Assembly: GCA_041676625.1 (NCBI GenBank)
Contig: JBAYRN010000015.1
Span: 1-64,000 of the forward strand
DNA from: JAEXNA01 sp041676625
GTDB lineage: Bacteria; Vulcanimicrobiota; Xenobia; Xenobiales; JADMJV01
Reading direction: 5' to 3'
DNA: 64,000 nucleotides
Shown here: piece by piece, positions 43,293 through 52,150 of the stretch
How positions within the stretch are numbered: position 1 is the stretch's first letter
Layout of the letters: every line of letters starts with the position of its first letter
Made by a program: the position numbers and the translations under genes
The notes under the pieces: generated by a model
Told to the model about the DNA's origin: nothing
Seen by the model: only the letters and a program-made list of their open reading frames with translations
Database searches by the model: none

Positions 43293-43435
43293 AATAACGA
43301 GCCTCCGCCCGAAGTTTCACCGCCCACTCAGCAGTGGAGTTGCTCAGAGGAACTTCTCTAGCATGACATTTGCGTGAAATAATTTCAAACCTTCCGGTAA
43401 GGGAAAAGTTTCTAGCGCCTCGTCAAACTTAGGAG

Positions 43436-44188
43436 TTAGCGCGCTCCGAAGATCTTGCGACCGACCCTGATCATGGTAGCGCCTTCTTCGATCGCCACCA
43501 GGTAGTCGTCGCTCATCCCCATGGAGAGTTCTCGCCCGGACCAGAAGGGGTAATCCCTCTCCTCGATCTCTTTCAGCAGCTCGGCCAGTCGGCGAAAGTG
43601 AGGCCGATTGTCCTCCGGATCGTCTACCGGCGGCGGGATGGTCATAAGGCCGGAGATTCGTAGATACTCGGGGGGGTTGTCGGACAACTCTTCGAGCAGG
43701 TCGAAGACACCGGCTGGGTCGAGCCCGTACTTGGTCTTTTCACCCGCCAGGTTGACCTGAATGAGCCCGGTGAGGCGTCGATGGCGGGCTTCACAGCGCT
43801 TCTCCAAACGACGGATCAGGCCGGCGTTGTCAAGCGAATGAATAACTTCGAACAGATCCACCGCCAGATTGACTTTGTTCTTCTGAAGATGACCCACCAT
43901 GTGCCAGCGTGCCCCCGGCAGCTTGCGGGCTTTCTCTCGGGCTTCTTGGATGTAGTTCTCTCCCAGATCTTCAACGCCGGCATCCAGAGCAAGCTTGATC
44001 GCTTCTACGGTGTGCGTCTTGGTGATCGCCACCAATCTGACCGAGTCGGGGTCCCGGCCCTTCTCGATGCAAGTTCGCTGAATCTGTTCTGTGATCTCCG
44101 CGATGGCGTTGACAATCGGTGGCCGGGATGGGGGTGGGGCCGCCGAGGAGTCGCCAAACGGATCTCCGAAGCCTTTTGGTCCGAACAA
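43436..44188 (-). CDS. YggS/PROSC family pyridoxal phosphate homeostasis protein
   Basis: The 250-residue alanine-racemase-fold protein has LVAITKTHTVEAIKLALDAG (PLP Lys), GENYIQEAREKA, HMVGHLQKNKVN, LIQVNLAGEKTKYGLDP and SMGMSDDYLVAIEEGATMIR. It binds PLP and buffers free PLP; enzymatic activity is not expected. The start is TTG 3 bp after the PilT-like gene stop; the first ~30 residues (GDSSAAPPPSRPP) are an unusual extension and the true start may be internal. Confidence 0.92.
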   Translation of the reverse strand: MFGPKGFGDPFGDSSAAPPPSRPPIVNAIAEITEQIQRTCIEKGRDPDSVRLVAITKTHTVEAIKLALDAGVEDLGENYIQEAREKARKLPGARWHMVGHLQKNKVNLAVDLFEVIHSLDNAGLIRRLEKRCEARHRRLTGLIQVNLAGEKTKYGLDPAGVFDLLEELSDNPPEYLRISGLMTIPPPVDDPEDNRPHFRRLAELLKEIEERDYPFWSGRELSMGMSDDYLVAIEEGATMIRVGRKIFGAR

Positions 44189-44191
44189 TTC

Positions 44192-46558
44192 CTACAACCA
44201 GTTCATTAAAGTATCTTCTTCGCCAAACGCCTCAGCTTCGCGCTGCCCCTGAGACGGCGCTGGTCTCCCTTCGCCGGAGGCGTGGGAGGGCGGCGGCGAA
44301 GTGGGCGTAGCCTCCGGGGGGGAGGCTTGAGCCGGAGCCGGGGGAGCGGTCTCCGCGGGCCGTGCCGGTGGAGGCGTGGGATGCGCCGCCTGAGGCGGAG
44401 CAGCCGGGCGGGCGGGGGCTGCGGGGGTTGCCTGCCGAGGAGCCGCCGAGGCAGCCTGCTCGATCCGCTCCAATTCGGCTTTGCCGACCTCGGGCTGAAT
44501 GAGTCCGGTCTCCACCAATCGTTCGATGGAATCGCGGAAAGTCTGCATTCCTTCGGCCCCACCACCCATCAACTGGCGATGCAAGGCGGAAAGATTGGCG
44601 TCTTCGATCAGTCGGCGAACCGTACTGGTGGCCAGCAGCAACTCGGAAGCCGGAACCTGTCCGTCGCCGTCGGCCCGTTCGAAAAGCTTGAGCGAGAGGA
44701 TACCCTGGAGAGTCCGGGCAAAGAGACTAGCCCGCATGCGCCGCTCGCTTTCCGGGAAAAGGTTGATCAGACGGGGGATGGCGTCTTCCGCGTTTTGGGC
44801 CGTCACGGCACCTACCACCAGAAGACCTGAGTCTACCGCATTGAAAACAGCCTCCATGGTATTGAGGTCAGCCAGATCCGCGAGAAAGACCACATCGCAG
44901 TCCTGGCCCTGGGCTCGCCGCATACCTTGAGCAAAGGACACGATGTCGGCGTCCAACTCCCGCTGGGTCACCAGACTTCGTCGGTCTTCGTGAGTGAACT
45001 CCAGTCGGTCTTCCAAGGAAACCAGGTGCAGCTGCCGAGTCCGGTTCAAGTAGTCCAGCGAGGCTGTGAGCGTGGTGGAGCGACCAGAGCCGGGCAAACC
45101 ACATACCAGCACCAGGCCTGAAGGCCGACCCAGTAAGGTCAGGTAGGCCTTGGGGAGACCCAGGTTCTCCAACTCCGGGGGGCGGTTCGAGAGCATCTTG
45201 AAGGTGGCCGACAGGTTGCCCCGATCAAAGAAGACATTGGCCCTCAGGCGAATACTCTCGTATTGATAAACGAATTCGATATCACGCTCTTCCACCAGTC
45301 TCCGGCGATGGTCCGGTCTGAGGGCCGAGGTAATGAGATAGTAAGAATCCGCCGGGGTTAAAGGTGGGGTCGAAAATTGGATCAGCTCTTTACCAATACG
45401 AGCGGTGATCGCCCGACCTGTTTTGATGTGCAGGTCGGAAACGCGGTTCTTGACCATTTCCCGCACCAGGTCTCGAAGGGTGAGTTTCAGTTGGGTTTCA
45501 CCGAGGGGAGGAGCCAGACCATCATCGGCGGCAGCCGGAGCAGCCACCACTGCCGCTGCCCCTTCGCCCAGATTCTTGGTTTTTTCTTCCAGTTCATTGA
45601 CCAGGCGCAACGCCTCGTCAAGCTGTTCCTGATGTCGATCCGCCTGCTCGGAGTACTTCAGGAACTCGTCGAGCTTCTGCTGCAGATCGCTGCCCCCCAC
45701 GGAAGAGACCCGATCCTCCACCTCTCGGACCCTGTCCTTCAGCCCGGCCATCTCACCGGCCAGAGCCGTAACGTCGTCGGAAGAGACCGAAGATGTGATA
45801 GAAGGTTGCGAACTGACCCGTTCGAGGTCTTCTCTGGTGGGTACCGCTTCGTAGGCTTCTTGAAGCTCGACGATGGCCGTTCGAAGTACATCGAGATCGC
45901 CTGCCACGACCTCTCTGATGACGTCCCTGTCCACCGGACCACCGACTGCAGGATTGTTGGCAAGACTGGCCTGGATCATGTCCAGCAGTTCCTCTTGCCG
46001 ATCCTCTAAGATTCGGTCCAATCCATCCTTGAGGTCCTGGATCTTCTCATCCAGCTCGGTTCGCAAAGCGGCCACCTGCTCGGCTGATGCGCCGCCACCG
46101 GATCCAGCCCTGGCTTCCCGGCCCAACGCTTCGATCTTCAGTTCGAGGCGGGCTTCCAGATCGTCCAGAGAAGTTACCAGTGATTGTTCGAGGAGAATGG
46201 GCAGATTCTCCAGGGGGCCGATATCGCCCAGATTGTCCAATCGATGGGCGAATTCCTGAATCCGCCCCTCCATGAACTGAAACCTGTCGAACACCTGCTC
46301 CAGGCGGTCGTCCTGGGCTTCGATGTGATCAAAAACTCGACTCATCGAGTCGCTCACGTCGCCCCCCGAGCGGGTCTCTAGTGTTTCCACCTTAGCGCGC
46401 AAAGCTTGAAAGTCGCGCGCCTGCATAGCGCTGGAAAGCGATACGGTCTTGAGTTCGTCTTCGATTGAAACTATCCGAAAATCAAGTTCCGATACTCCTT
46501 CGGAGGAGCCTTCGCTACCAGGATCGTCGCGCCGAAAACGATGTCGTGGTGAATCCAT
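44192..46558 (-). CDS. Degenerate PilT-like ATPase with long coiled-coil N-terminus
   Basis: The 788-residue protein has a coiled-coil region at about 1-330, a PilT/PilU-type domain at about 345-690 (VSDLHIKTGRAITARI then ESIRLRANVFFDRG), and a Pro/Ala-rich tail ending EEDTLMNWL. The ATPase core is damaged. Walker A reads GLPGSGRSTT (Lys replaced by Arg). Walker B reads VVFLADLADLNTM where PilT has a catalytic Glu and an Arg. The His box LHT reads VTA. Retraction ATPase activity is therefore unlikely. Canonical PilT is about 350 residues. It lies between hutH and yggS. Residue changes are seen; inactivity is inferred. Confidence 0.85.
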   Translation of the reverse strand: MDSPRHRFRRDDPGSEGSSEGVSELDFRIVSIEDELKTVSLSSAMQARDFQALRAKVETLETRSGGDVSDSMSRVFDHIEAQDDRLEQVFDRFQFMEGRIQEFAHRLDNLGDIGPLENLPILLEQSLVTSLDDLEARLELKIEALGREARAGSGGGASAEQVAALRTELDEKIQDLKDGLDRILEDRQEELLDMIQASLANNPAVGGPVDRDVIREVVAGDLDVLRTAIVELQEAYEAVPTREDLERVSSQPSITSSVSSDDVTALAGEMAGLKDRVREVEDRVSSVGGSDLQQKLDEFLKYSEQADRHQEQLDEALRLVNELEEKTKNLGEGAAAVVAAPAAADDGLAPPLGETQLKLTLRDLVREMVKNRVSDLHIKTGRAITARIGKELIQFSTPPLTPADSYYLITSALRPDHRRRLVEERDIEFVYQYESIRLRANVFFDRGNLSATFKMLSNRPPELENLGLPKAYLTLLGRPSGLVLVCGLPGSGRSTTLTASLDYLNRTRQLHLVSLEDRLEFTHEDRRSLVTQRELDADIVSFAQGMRRAQGQDCDVVFLADLADLNTMEAVFNAVDSGLLVVGAVTAQNAEDAIPRLINLFPESERRMRASLFARTLQGILSLKLFERADGDGQVPASELLLATSTVRRLIEDANLSALHRQLMGGGAEGMQTFRDSIERLVETGLIQPEVGKAELERIEQAASAAPRQATPAAPARPAAPPQAAHPTPPPARPAETAPPAPAQASPPEATPTSPPPSHASGEGRPAPSQGQREAEAFGEEDTLMNWL

Positions 46559-46620
46559 AGGTTATGGCTTTCTTTAAGACAAGAGGCTCTTCCTTCGCGA
46601 GAGCGATGTTCGCAAAATGT

Positions 46621-48141
46621 TCAAACGTTGATTTTCAGAAGTTCACCACTGGTCAGCAAGGTTTTAGCGGTCTTGAGATCAAGAGCCAGGGCTCGATCGC
46701 CCCGAAGTGGCTCCACATATTCTCTCAGTAGAGCAAAGCCCCGCTCCGTACCCGGCCCGAAACGTAAAGGGCGCCGGTACTCCAACGCCTGGGCAGCACA
46801 GATCCACTCACTGGCCAAGATCTGTTCCAGATTGTCCATGAGTCTGGCCAGCTTAAAGGCGGCCGCCGGCCCCATGCTCACGTGATCTTCATGACCGGCC
46901 GAGGTGGGGATGGAATCGCTGGTCACCGAATGGGTCAAGAGTTTGTTCTCGTTGACCAGGGCGGCCGCCCCATACTGAACGATCATCAATCCGCTGTGCA
47001 GTCCTCCCTGATCGGTGAGAAAACTGGGGAGCCCGCTCTCCCGAGTGTCGAGCAGTTTATCGCACCGCCTTTCCGACATGCTTCCCAGGTAGGACAGGCT
47101 GATCGCGGCGGTGTCGCAAGCCAGTGCCACCGGGGCGCCATGAAAATTCCCCCCACTGATGACTCGCTTCTCCTCGATCACCACGACCGGGTTGTCACTG
47201 GCCGCGTTGAACTCTCGCTCGAAGACTGTCTTCGACCAGTTCCAGCCGTCTCGGGCTGCCCCGTGAACCTGAGGAATACAACGCAAAGAATAAGGATCCT
47301 GAACCCGACCGCAGTGCTTGTGACTCTCGATCAGTTCGCTCCCCGACAAAAGGGCTCGCAAGTGGGCGGCCACTTCCAGTTGTCCAGGGTGAGGGCGAGC
47401 CCGGTGCACCGGCTCGAGAAAAACCGAGTCCGTTCCCATCAGGGCTTCCAGACTCATGCCGGCGATGATGTCGGCCTGCTCCAGGAGCCGTCCGGCACGA
47501 CACAGGGCAAGACCCCCCACGGACCCTATCAGTTGGGTACCGTTGATCATGGCCAGGGCCTCCTTGGCCCGATACTTGATGGGCTTCAGGCCGGCCTGCT
47601 GCAAGGCCTGGGCGGCCGGAAGCAAAGACCCGTCTTTAGCCAGGCAGTCTCCTTCCCCCATCAAGCCTGCTGCCACGTGGGCCAGAGGAGCCAGATCGCC
47701 GCTGGCTCCCACCGAACCCCGGCTGGGCACCAGTGGCACCACATCACGATTCAGGCACTCCACCAGCAACTCCAGCACCTTGAGGCGCACCCCGGAAAAA
47801 CCACGAACCAGGGAATTCAGGCGCAGCACCATGATCCCCCGCACAGCCTCTCGCTTCAGGGGCCGACCCACCCCAGCCGAATGGGAGAGGATCAGATTGC
47901 GTTGGAGTTCGTCGACTTGCTCTTTAGGAATGCGTTCGCTGCTCAGTTTGCCAAACCCGGTGTTGATGCCGTAGAGAGTCTGCCCCTGCTGCAGCAATTC
48001 GTCGACCACCTCACGGCTCTTATTGATGCGGGGGATGACCGAGTTCGCCAGGCTGACCGTGGCCCCGAAGCAAACGCTCTCAAACTGGGATAGCGTCAGG
48101 GTCTCCCCATCGATCTCTACGGCTCTATGCTCCAGATACAT
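46621..48141 (-). CDS. hutH: Histidine ammonia-lyase
   Basis: The 506-residue protein has the MIO-forming Ala-Ser-Gly in GSVGASGDLAPLAHVA near residue 143, QTLYGINTGFGKLSS, NGTQLIGSVGGLA and DNPVVVIEEKRVISGGNFHG. It deaminates histidine to urocanate. The length is typical. No hutU, hutI or hutG is nearby. Its ATG overlaps the GNAT gene stop (TGATG), placing it at the end of the gcvT-gcvH-GNAT run. Some HAL homologues act on other amino acids. Confidence 0.93.
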   Translation of the reverse strand: MYLEHRAVEIDGETLTLSQFESVCFGATVSLANSVIPRINKSREVVDELLQQGQTLYGINTGFGKLSSERIPKEQVDELQRNLILSHSAGVGRPLKREAVRGIMVLRLNSLVRGFSGVRLKVLELLVECLNRDVVPLVPSRGSVGASGDLAPLAHVAAGLMGEGDCLAKDGSLLPAAQALQQAGLKPIKYRAKEALAMINGTQLIGSVGGLALCRAGRLLEQADIIAGMSLEALMGTDSVFLEPVHRARPHPGQLEVAAHLRALLSGSELIESHKHCGRVQDPYSLRCIPQVHGAARDGWNWSKTVFEREFNAASDNPVVVIEEKRVISGGNFHGAPVALACDTAAISLSYLGSMSERRCDKLLDTRESGLPSFLTDQGGLHSGLMIVQYGAAALVNENKLLTHSVTSDSIPTSAGHEDHVSMGPAAAFKLARLMDNLEQILASEWICAAQALEYRRPLRFGPGTERGFALLREYVEPLRGDRALALDLKTAKTLLTSGELLKINV

Positions 48142-48659
48142 CAGTCCGGCTCTCCTTCTGGCTGCAACTTCTTGACCATCTGCACTCGCTCAACCTGGTA
48201 TCCGAGTTCCTCGTAGAACCCGACGGCTCGCCGGTTGGCCGCGGTCACTCCCAGGCCGACGTACTGAATGCCGAGTTCCTGAGCGAAACGCTCTCCTGTC
48301 TCCATCAGCTTTCGCCCGACGCCGCGCCCCCACCAATCTCGCCTGACCGACACGTCGTAGACCCAGGCCTGCTGGATCTCCGTCACCGAATCGGTCTGCC
48401 CACCCAGGAGCAGAATGTGCCCGATCACGGCTCCCTGGTCATCCACGGCCACAAAAAGGCCTCCCTCAGACATCGTGAAGACCCCGTGAATCTGTTCGAA
48501 ATTGCGCCTGCGAAACTCCCGAATCCGGTCGTTAGGGACCTCCGGGCGGTAGGGTGATCGCGACTCCACCACCAACTCCACCGCCAATTCCATGATGGCG
48601 GATAGATCCTCTTCTCGCGCCGGACGAATGCGATAGCCGGTCAGTTCATCAGTTGCCAC
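48141..48659 (-). CDS. GNAT family N-acetyltransferase
   Basis: The 172-residue protein has YRIRPAREEDLSAI and the acetyl-CoA site DVSVRRDWWGRGVGRKLMET, then YVGLGVTAANRRAVGFYEEL. The substrate is unknown. GTG 48659 is chosen because the preceding 19 codons overlap gcvH and are not family-like; it overlaps gcvH by 11 bp. No strong ribosome binding site is present, so coupling to gcvH translation is likely. Confidence 0.85.
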   Translation of the reverse strand: MATDELTGYRIRPAREEDLSAIMELAVELVVESRSPYRPEVPNDRIREFRRRNFEQIHGVFTMSEGGLFVAVDDQGAVIGHILLLGGQTDSVTEIQQAWVYDVSVRRDWWGRGVGRKLMETGERFAQELGIQYVGLGVTAANRRAVGFYEELGYQVERVQMVKKLQPEGEPD

Positions 48660-49047
48660 TTTCGACGAACGCCTGGTAGGCGTGGTGATCCAGTAAACCT
48701 TCCAGGGCCGATTCATCTGCCACTTCTAAAACCATCATCCAACCGTCCTGGTAGGGGGAAGCGTTGATCACCTCGGGCTCGAAGCTGTCGGAAGACTCCA
48801 CCAACTTTTCGTTGTGCTCCACGACCTTGCCGCTGACCGGTGAATAGAGATCGGAAACGGTCTTGACCGACTCCACCACTCCGAAAGTATCACCCTTTTC
48901 CAGTTCAGCTCCCACCTCCGGGACCTCCACAAAGACGATGTCTCCCAGTTGATCCTGGGCGTGATGGGTTATCCCCACCGTCACCCGCAGGCCATCGATG
49001 CGGACCCATTCGTGATCTTCTGTATACTTCAAATCTTCCGGAATCAT
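48649..49047 (-). CDS. gcvH: Glycine cleavage system H protein
   Basis: The 132-residue lipoyl carrier has the lipoylation Lys in GVVESVKTVSDLYSP near residue 62 and the family start YTEDHEWVRIDG. It shuttles the aminomethyl group from P protein to T protein. It starts 12 bp after gcvT. No gcvP lies in the window. Confidence 0.95.
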   Translation of the reverse strand: MIPEDLKYTEDHEWVRIDGLRVTVGITHHAQDQLGDIVFVEVPEVGAELEKGDTFGVVESVKTVSDLYSPVSGKVVEHNEKLVESSDSFEPEVINASPYQDGWMMVLEVADESALEGLLDHHAYQAFVESGN

Positions 49048-49059
49048 GAAACTACCTCT

Positions 49060-50163
49060 CTAGGAGTGCCGCTTGACGCTTCCTCGTACAAATGGAAGCT
49101 GCGAGACGGTGGCTTGCTGAGGCTTCCCTCGAACAATGATCTCAAGCTCCGTCCCCGGGGCACGGACCGACCTTTCCACTATGGCCAGGGCCACCCCTTT
49201 TTTGAGGGTAGGACTGAAGGTCCCGCTGGTGACGGTCCCCACCGGTTGGCCGTTCAGATGCACTTCATAGCCCGCTCGGGGGACCGTTCGACCCTCCATG
49301 GAAAGCCCGATCAAGCAGGTCGTGGCCCGCTCTTTGGCTCGCTCCAGGGCATCGGCGACCAGGGGTGCCGGCTCTTTGGTCGGCTTGCACACCCAGCCCA
49401 GCGACACCTCATAGGGGGTCCTTTCCAGGCTCAGTTCGTTGCCGTAAAGCGCGAAGCCCGACTCCAGCCTAAGGGTATCACGGGCCGCCAGTCCTACCGG
49501 AACCAACTTGTCATCGGCTTTAAACAGCCCTTCCCAGATGGAAAGCGCGTGCTCGTTTTCAACGTACAGTTCAAATCCGTCTTCACCGGTATAGCCGGTG
49601 CGTGAAATCAGCATCTCTCGAGCGGCGATCTTACCCCGGCGAGCCGTGTAAAAATCCAGCGTGGAAAGGTCCTCATCGGCCAACTTCTGCAAAATCGGCT
49701 CCGCGTTCGGCCCCTGCAGAGCGATCAGAGCGATTGCCTCGGTGCGATCATCCAGGTGAACCTCAAACGCTTCGGCGTGCTTGCTAAGCAAAGCCCAAAC
49801 CGCAGCGCGATTTCCGGCGTTGGCCACGATCCATATTTCTGTTTCAAAGCGGTAGACCAACAGGTCATCGACGATCTGAGCCTGCTCGTTGCAGAGACAG
49901 CTATACATCGCTCCGCCCATCTTGAGCTTACTCAGGTCGTTGGTCACCATCTTCTGCACAAACTCTTCGCGCTGAACGCCTGTCACGATGATCTCAGCCA
50001 TGTGACTGAGGTCGAACAGGCCGGCGTGAGTGCGGCAGGCTTCGTGCTCTTCCCGCACTCCGGCGTACTGCAGCGGCATCCGCCAACCGGCGAATTCGAC
50101 CATTCGGGCGCCGGCGGCTTCGTGAACATGAGAAAGGGGGGTTAAAAGTTCTGAACTTGTCAT
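49060..50163 (-). CDS. gcvT: Glycine cleavage system T protein (aminomethyltransferase)
   Basis: The 367-residue protein has MVEFAGWRMPLQYAGVREEH, the folate-binding RTGYTGEDGFELYVEN and VGLAARDTLRLESGFALYGN, followed by a C-terminal domain with GTVTSGTFSPTLKKGVALA. It transfers the one-carbon unit to tetrahydrofolate. GAGGAG lies 8 nt upstream of the ATG. Together with gcvH it feeds one-carbon metabolism, which connects to ahcY. Confidence 0.95.
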   Translation of the reverse strand: MTSSELLTPLSHVHEAAGARMVEFAGWRMPLQYAGVREEHEACRTHAGLFDLSHMAEIIVTGVQREEFVQKMVTNDLSKLKMGGAMYSCLCNEQAQIVDDLLVYRFETEIWIVANAGNRAAVWALLSKHAEAFEVHLDDRTEAIALIALQGPNAEPILQKLADEDLSTLDFYTARRGKIAAREMLISRTGYTGEDGFELYVENEHALSIWEGLFKADDKLVPVGLAARDTLRLESGFALYGNELSLERTPYEVSLGWVCKPTKEPAPLVADALERAKERATTCLIGLSMEGRTVPRAGYEVHLNGQPVGTVTSGTFSPTLKKGVALAIVERSVRAPGTELEIIVRGKPQQATVSQLPFVRGSVKRHS

Positions 50164-50216
50164 AGTAAAACTCCTCTTACCACCGATTCGGAGATATTAC
50201 ACAACACATGCAGAGT

Positions 50217-51110
50217 TTATTCGGTGGACTGACGCTCGAAAAAGGAGCGGACCCGATCCGCGTCGTTGGCGATCTGGGCCTGCAACTCTTCCAATGAATC
50301 AAAGCGTCGCTCTTCTCTCACAAAGGCATGAAAGTCCACACGAATCTTCTGATCATAGAGATCCTCTTCAAAATCGAACAGATGGACCTCCAACAGCGGA
50401 CTCTTATTGTGGAGAGTGCCCACGGAGGGCCGCAATCCGAAATTGGCCACTCCCGGTAGCAGGCGACCGTCGGGCAGAGCGACTTTTACCGCCACCACTC
50501 CATAGGGCGGCGTCACCTTCGCTTCGGGGAAGCTGAGGTTGGCGGTGGGAAATCCGATGGTGCGACCGCGCCGGTCCCCGGACACGATCACCCCCTCCAC
50601 GGAAAAGGGGCGGTTCATCAGTTGGTGAGCCAGCATCAGGTCGCCTTCGGCGACGGCCTGCCTGATGCGGGTCGAACTTATGACGAAGGGCTCTGTCCCC
50701 TGGTGAAAGACCGCCCCGATCACGGTGCAGCTAAAACCGTAGTAGGCCCCGAGTTCAGCCAGCAAGGCCACGTCTCCGGCAGCTCGATGCCCGAACCGGT
50801 AGTCGTGACCGACCACCACGTGGTCCACGCCCAGCTTGTCCTTGAGCACCACCGAGCAGAAGTGCTCGGCACTCCAGGACGAAAAAGCTCGATCGAAGTT
50901 CTTGAGAAAAACCTTTAGCCCCAGGTCTTGAAGAAGCGCGATTCTCTCCTCGGCTGTAGTCACCAGCTTAGGAGCCTCGCGCCCTGGGATAACCGTGGTG
51001 GGATGATTGGGAAACGTGAAGACCGCCGCCCGGTCTTCTCCTACGTCTTTGCAAGTCTTCAGGATCTTCTGGTGACCCAGGTGGCATCCGTCGAAAAAAC
51101 CCAGAGCCAC
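50217..51110 (-). CDS. ribF: Bifunctional riboflavin kinase / FAD synthetase
   Basis: Of the 297 residues, 1-180 are the FAD synthetase domain (ALGFFDGCHLGHQK, VVVGHDYRFGHRAAGD, ISSTRIRQAVAEGD) and 185-297 the riboflavin kinase domain (GDRRGRTIGFPTANLSF, GVANFGLRPSVG, DFEEDLYDQKIRVDF). The GTG start at 51110 places the first strand at the very N-terminus, missing about 14-18 residues normally present. An in-frame CTG at 51164 overlaps the stop of the upstream gene and would supply them, so the true start may be non-canonical. Confidence 0.93.
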   Translation of the reverse strand: MALGFFDGCHLGHQKILKTCKDVGEDRAAVFTFPNHPTTVIPGREAPKLVTTAEERIALLQDLGLKVFLKNFDRAFSSWSAEHFCSVVLKDKLGVDHVVVGHDYRFGHRAAGDVALLAELGAYYGFSCTVIGAVFHQGTEPFVISSTRIRQAVAEGDLMLAHQLMNRPFSVEGVIVSGDRRGRTIGFPTANLSFPEAKVTPPYGVVAVKVALPDGRLLPGVANFGLRPSVGTLHNKSPLLEVHLFDFEEDLYDQKIRVDFHAFVREERRFDSLEELQAQIANDADRVRSFFERQSTE

Positions 51111-51160
51111 GCAGCCTCCCTTAAGGAGAGGGCCTTCGCCGCTATCGATGTCTAGGAGCT

Positions 51161-52141
51161 TCAGGAGGTCCGCCTATCGATGATGTAGTTACTTCCACCA
51201 GGAGAGCGAGCCTTGGCGGCTTTCTTGAGTTCGGTGGCGATCTCAGAGACCTCCAGGGCGCTGGACAACTGACGCTTCTCGTTGGTGGAGACCCCCATGG
51301 ATAGGCTGGTGATGGGGTACCGGGTGGGCTCCTTCTGCCGGTTCAAGATCTCGATCCAACCTCTCTCCCGGTCTTCCTTGTGATAGAGATTGGACACCCG
51401 GGCATCGAAGAATTCAGCAACCTTGTCCAGAACATCTTCGATCTTGTCCATCGAGGTCACCAGGATAAAGTCGTCGCCACCGATATGACCCAGAAAGTCC
51501 GACTCCGAACCGGCCGCCTCCACCGCCTCGATCAGGACGTCGGCCACCAGGCGAATGCATTCATCACCCTTTTCGAAGCCGTAGTAGTCGTTAAAGGCTT
51601 TAAAATTATCGATGTCGATGTAGGCGCAGGCCAGGATCTCTCCCCGGGCCAGTCGTTGGTTGAGTTCGTGTTCGATAGCCAGATTGCCGGGCAGACCGGT
51701 CAGCGGATTGGATGCCCGACTCAACCGGACCCTCCGAATCAGACTCTGAATCCGAACCTCCAACTCCTCCGGATCAAAGGGCTTGGAGAGGTAGTCGTCG
51801 ACCCCGGTTCGCAGGGCCTCCAGTCGGTGATCGTGGAGCGCCGAAGCGGTCAGCATGATGACCGGAATCAGATAAGTGGAGCGGTTAGCTCGAAGTTGAA
51901 CGCAGACTTCAATCCCGTCCATCTCCGGCATCATCAGGTCCAACAATACCAAGTCAGGGATCTCGGCCCTGGCGACTCGCAGTGCTTCCTTTCCACTATT
52001 GGCCAGAAACACATCGTAAGGGTCCTCGGAAGACTGGAGAAAGGTTTGCACCATCCGCAGCAAAACCGGGTCGTCATCCACCACCAGAACTTTGATCGGA
52101 CGGGTAGCCGTCACTCCCGGAGAGTGAGAAAGCTCGGACAA
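51161..52141 (-). CDS. REC-GGDEF response regulator
   Basis: The 326-residue protein has a receiver with VLVVDDDPV, the acceptor Asp in LVLLDLMMPEMDG (about residue 68) and YLSKPFDPEE. A GGDEF-type domain at about 155-320 follows (AYIDIDNFKAFNDYYGF then HIGGDDFILVTS). The signature is GGDDF rather than GGEEF/GGDEF; this variant forms a recognised subgroup in which cyclase activity is uncertain. Start TTG 52141, 9 bp after the SPOR gene. Its end overlaps a possible ribF CTG start. Confidence 0.88.
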   Translation of the reverse strand: MSELSHSPGVTATRPIKVLVVDDDPVLLRMVQTFLQSSEDPYDVFLANSGKEALRVARAEIPDLVLLDLMMPEMDGIEVCVQLRANRSTYLIPVIMLTASALHDHRLEALRTGVDDYLSKPFDPEELEVRIQSLIRRVRLSRASNPLTGLPGNLAIEHELNQRLARGEILACAYIDIDNFKAFNDYYGFEKGDECIRLVADVLIEAVEAAGSESDFLGHIGGDDFILVTSMDKIEDVLDKVAEFFDARVSNLYHKEDRERGWIEILNRQKEPTRYPITSLSMGVSTNEKRQLSSALEVSEIATELKKAAKARSPGGSNYIIDRRTS

Positions 52142-52150
52142 GAGAATGCC

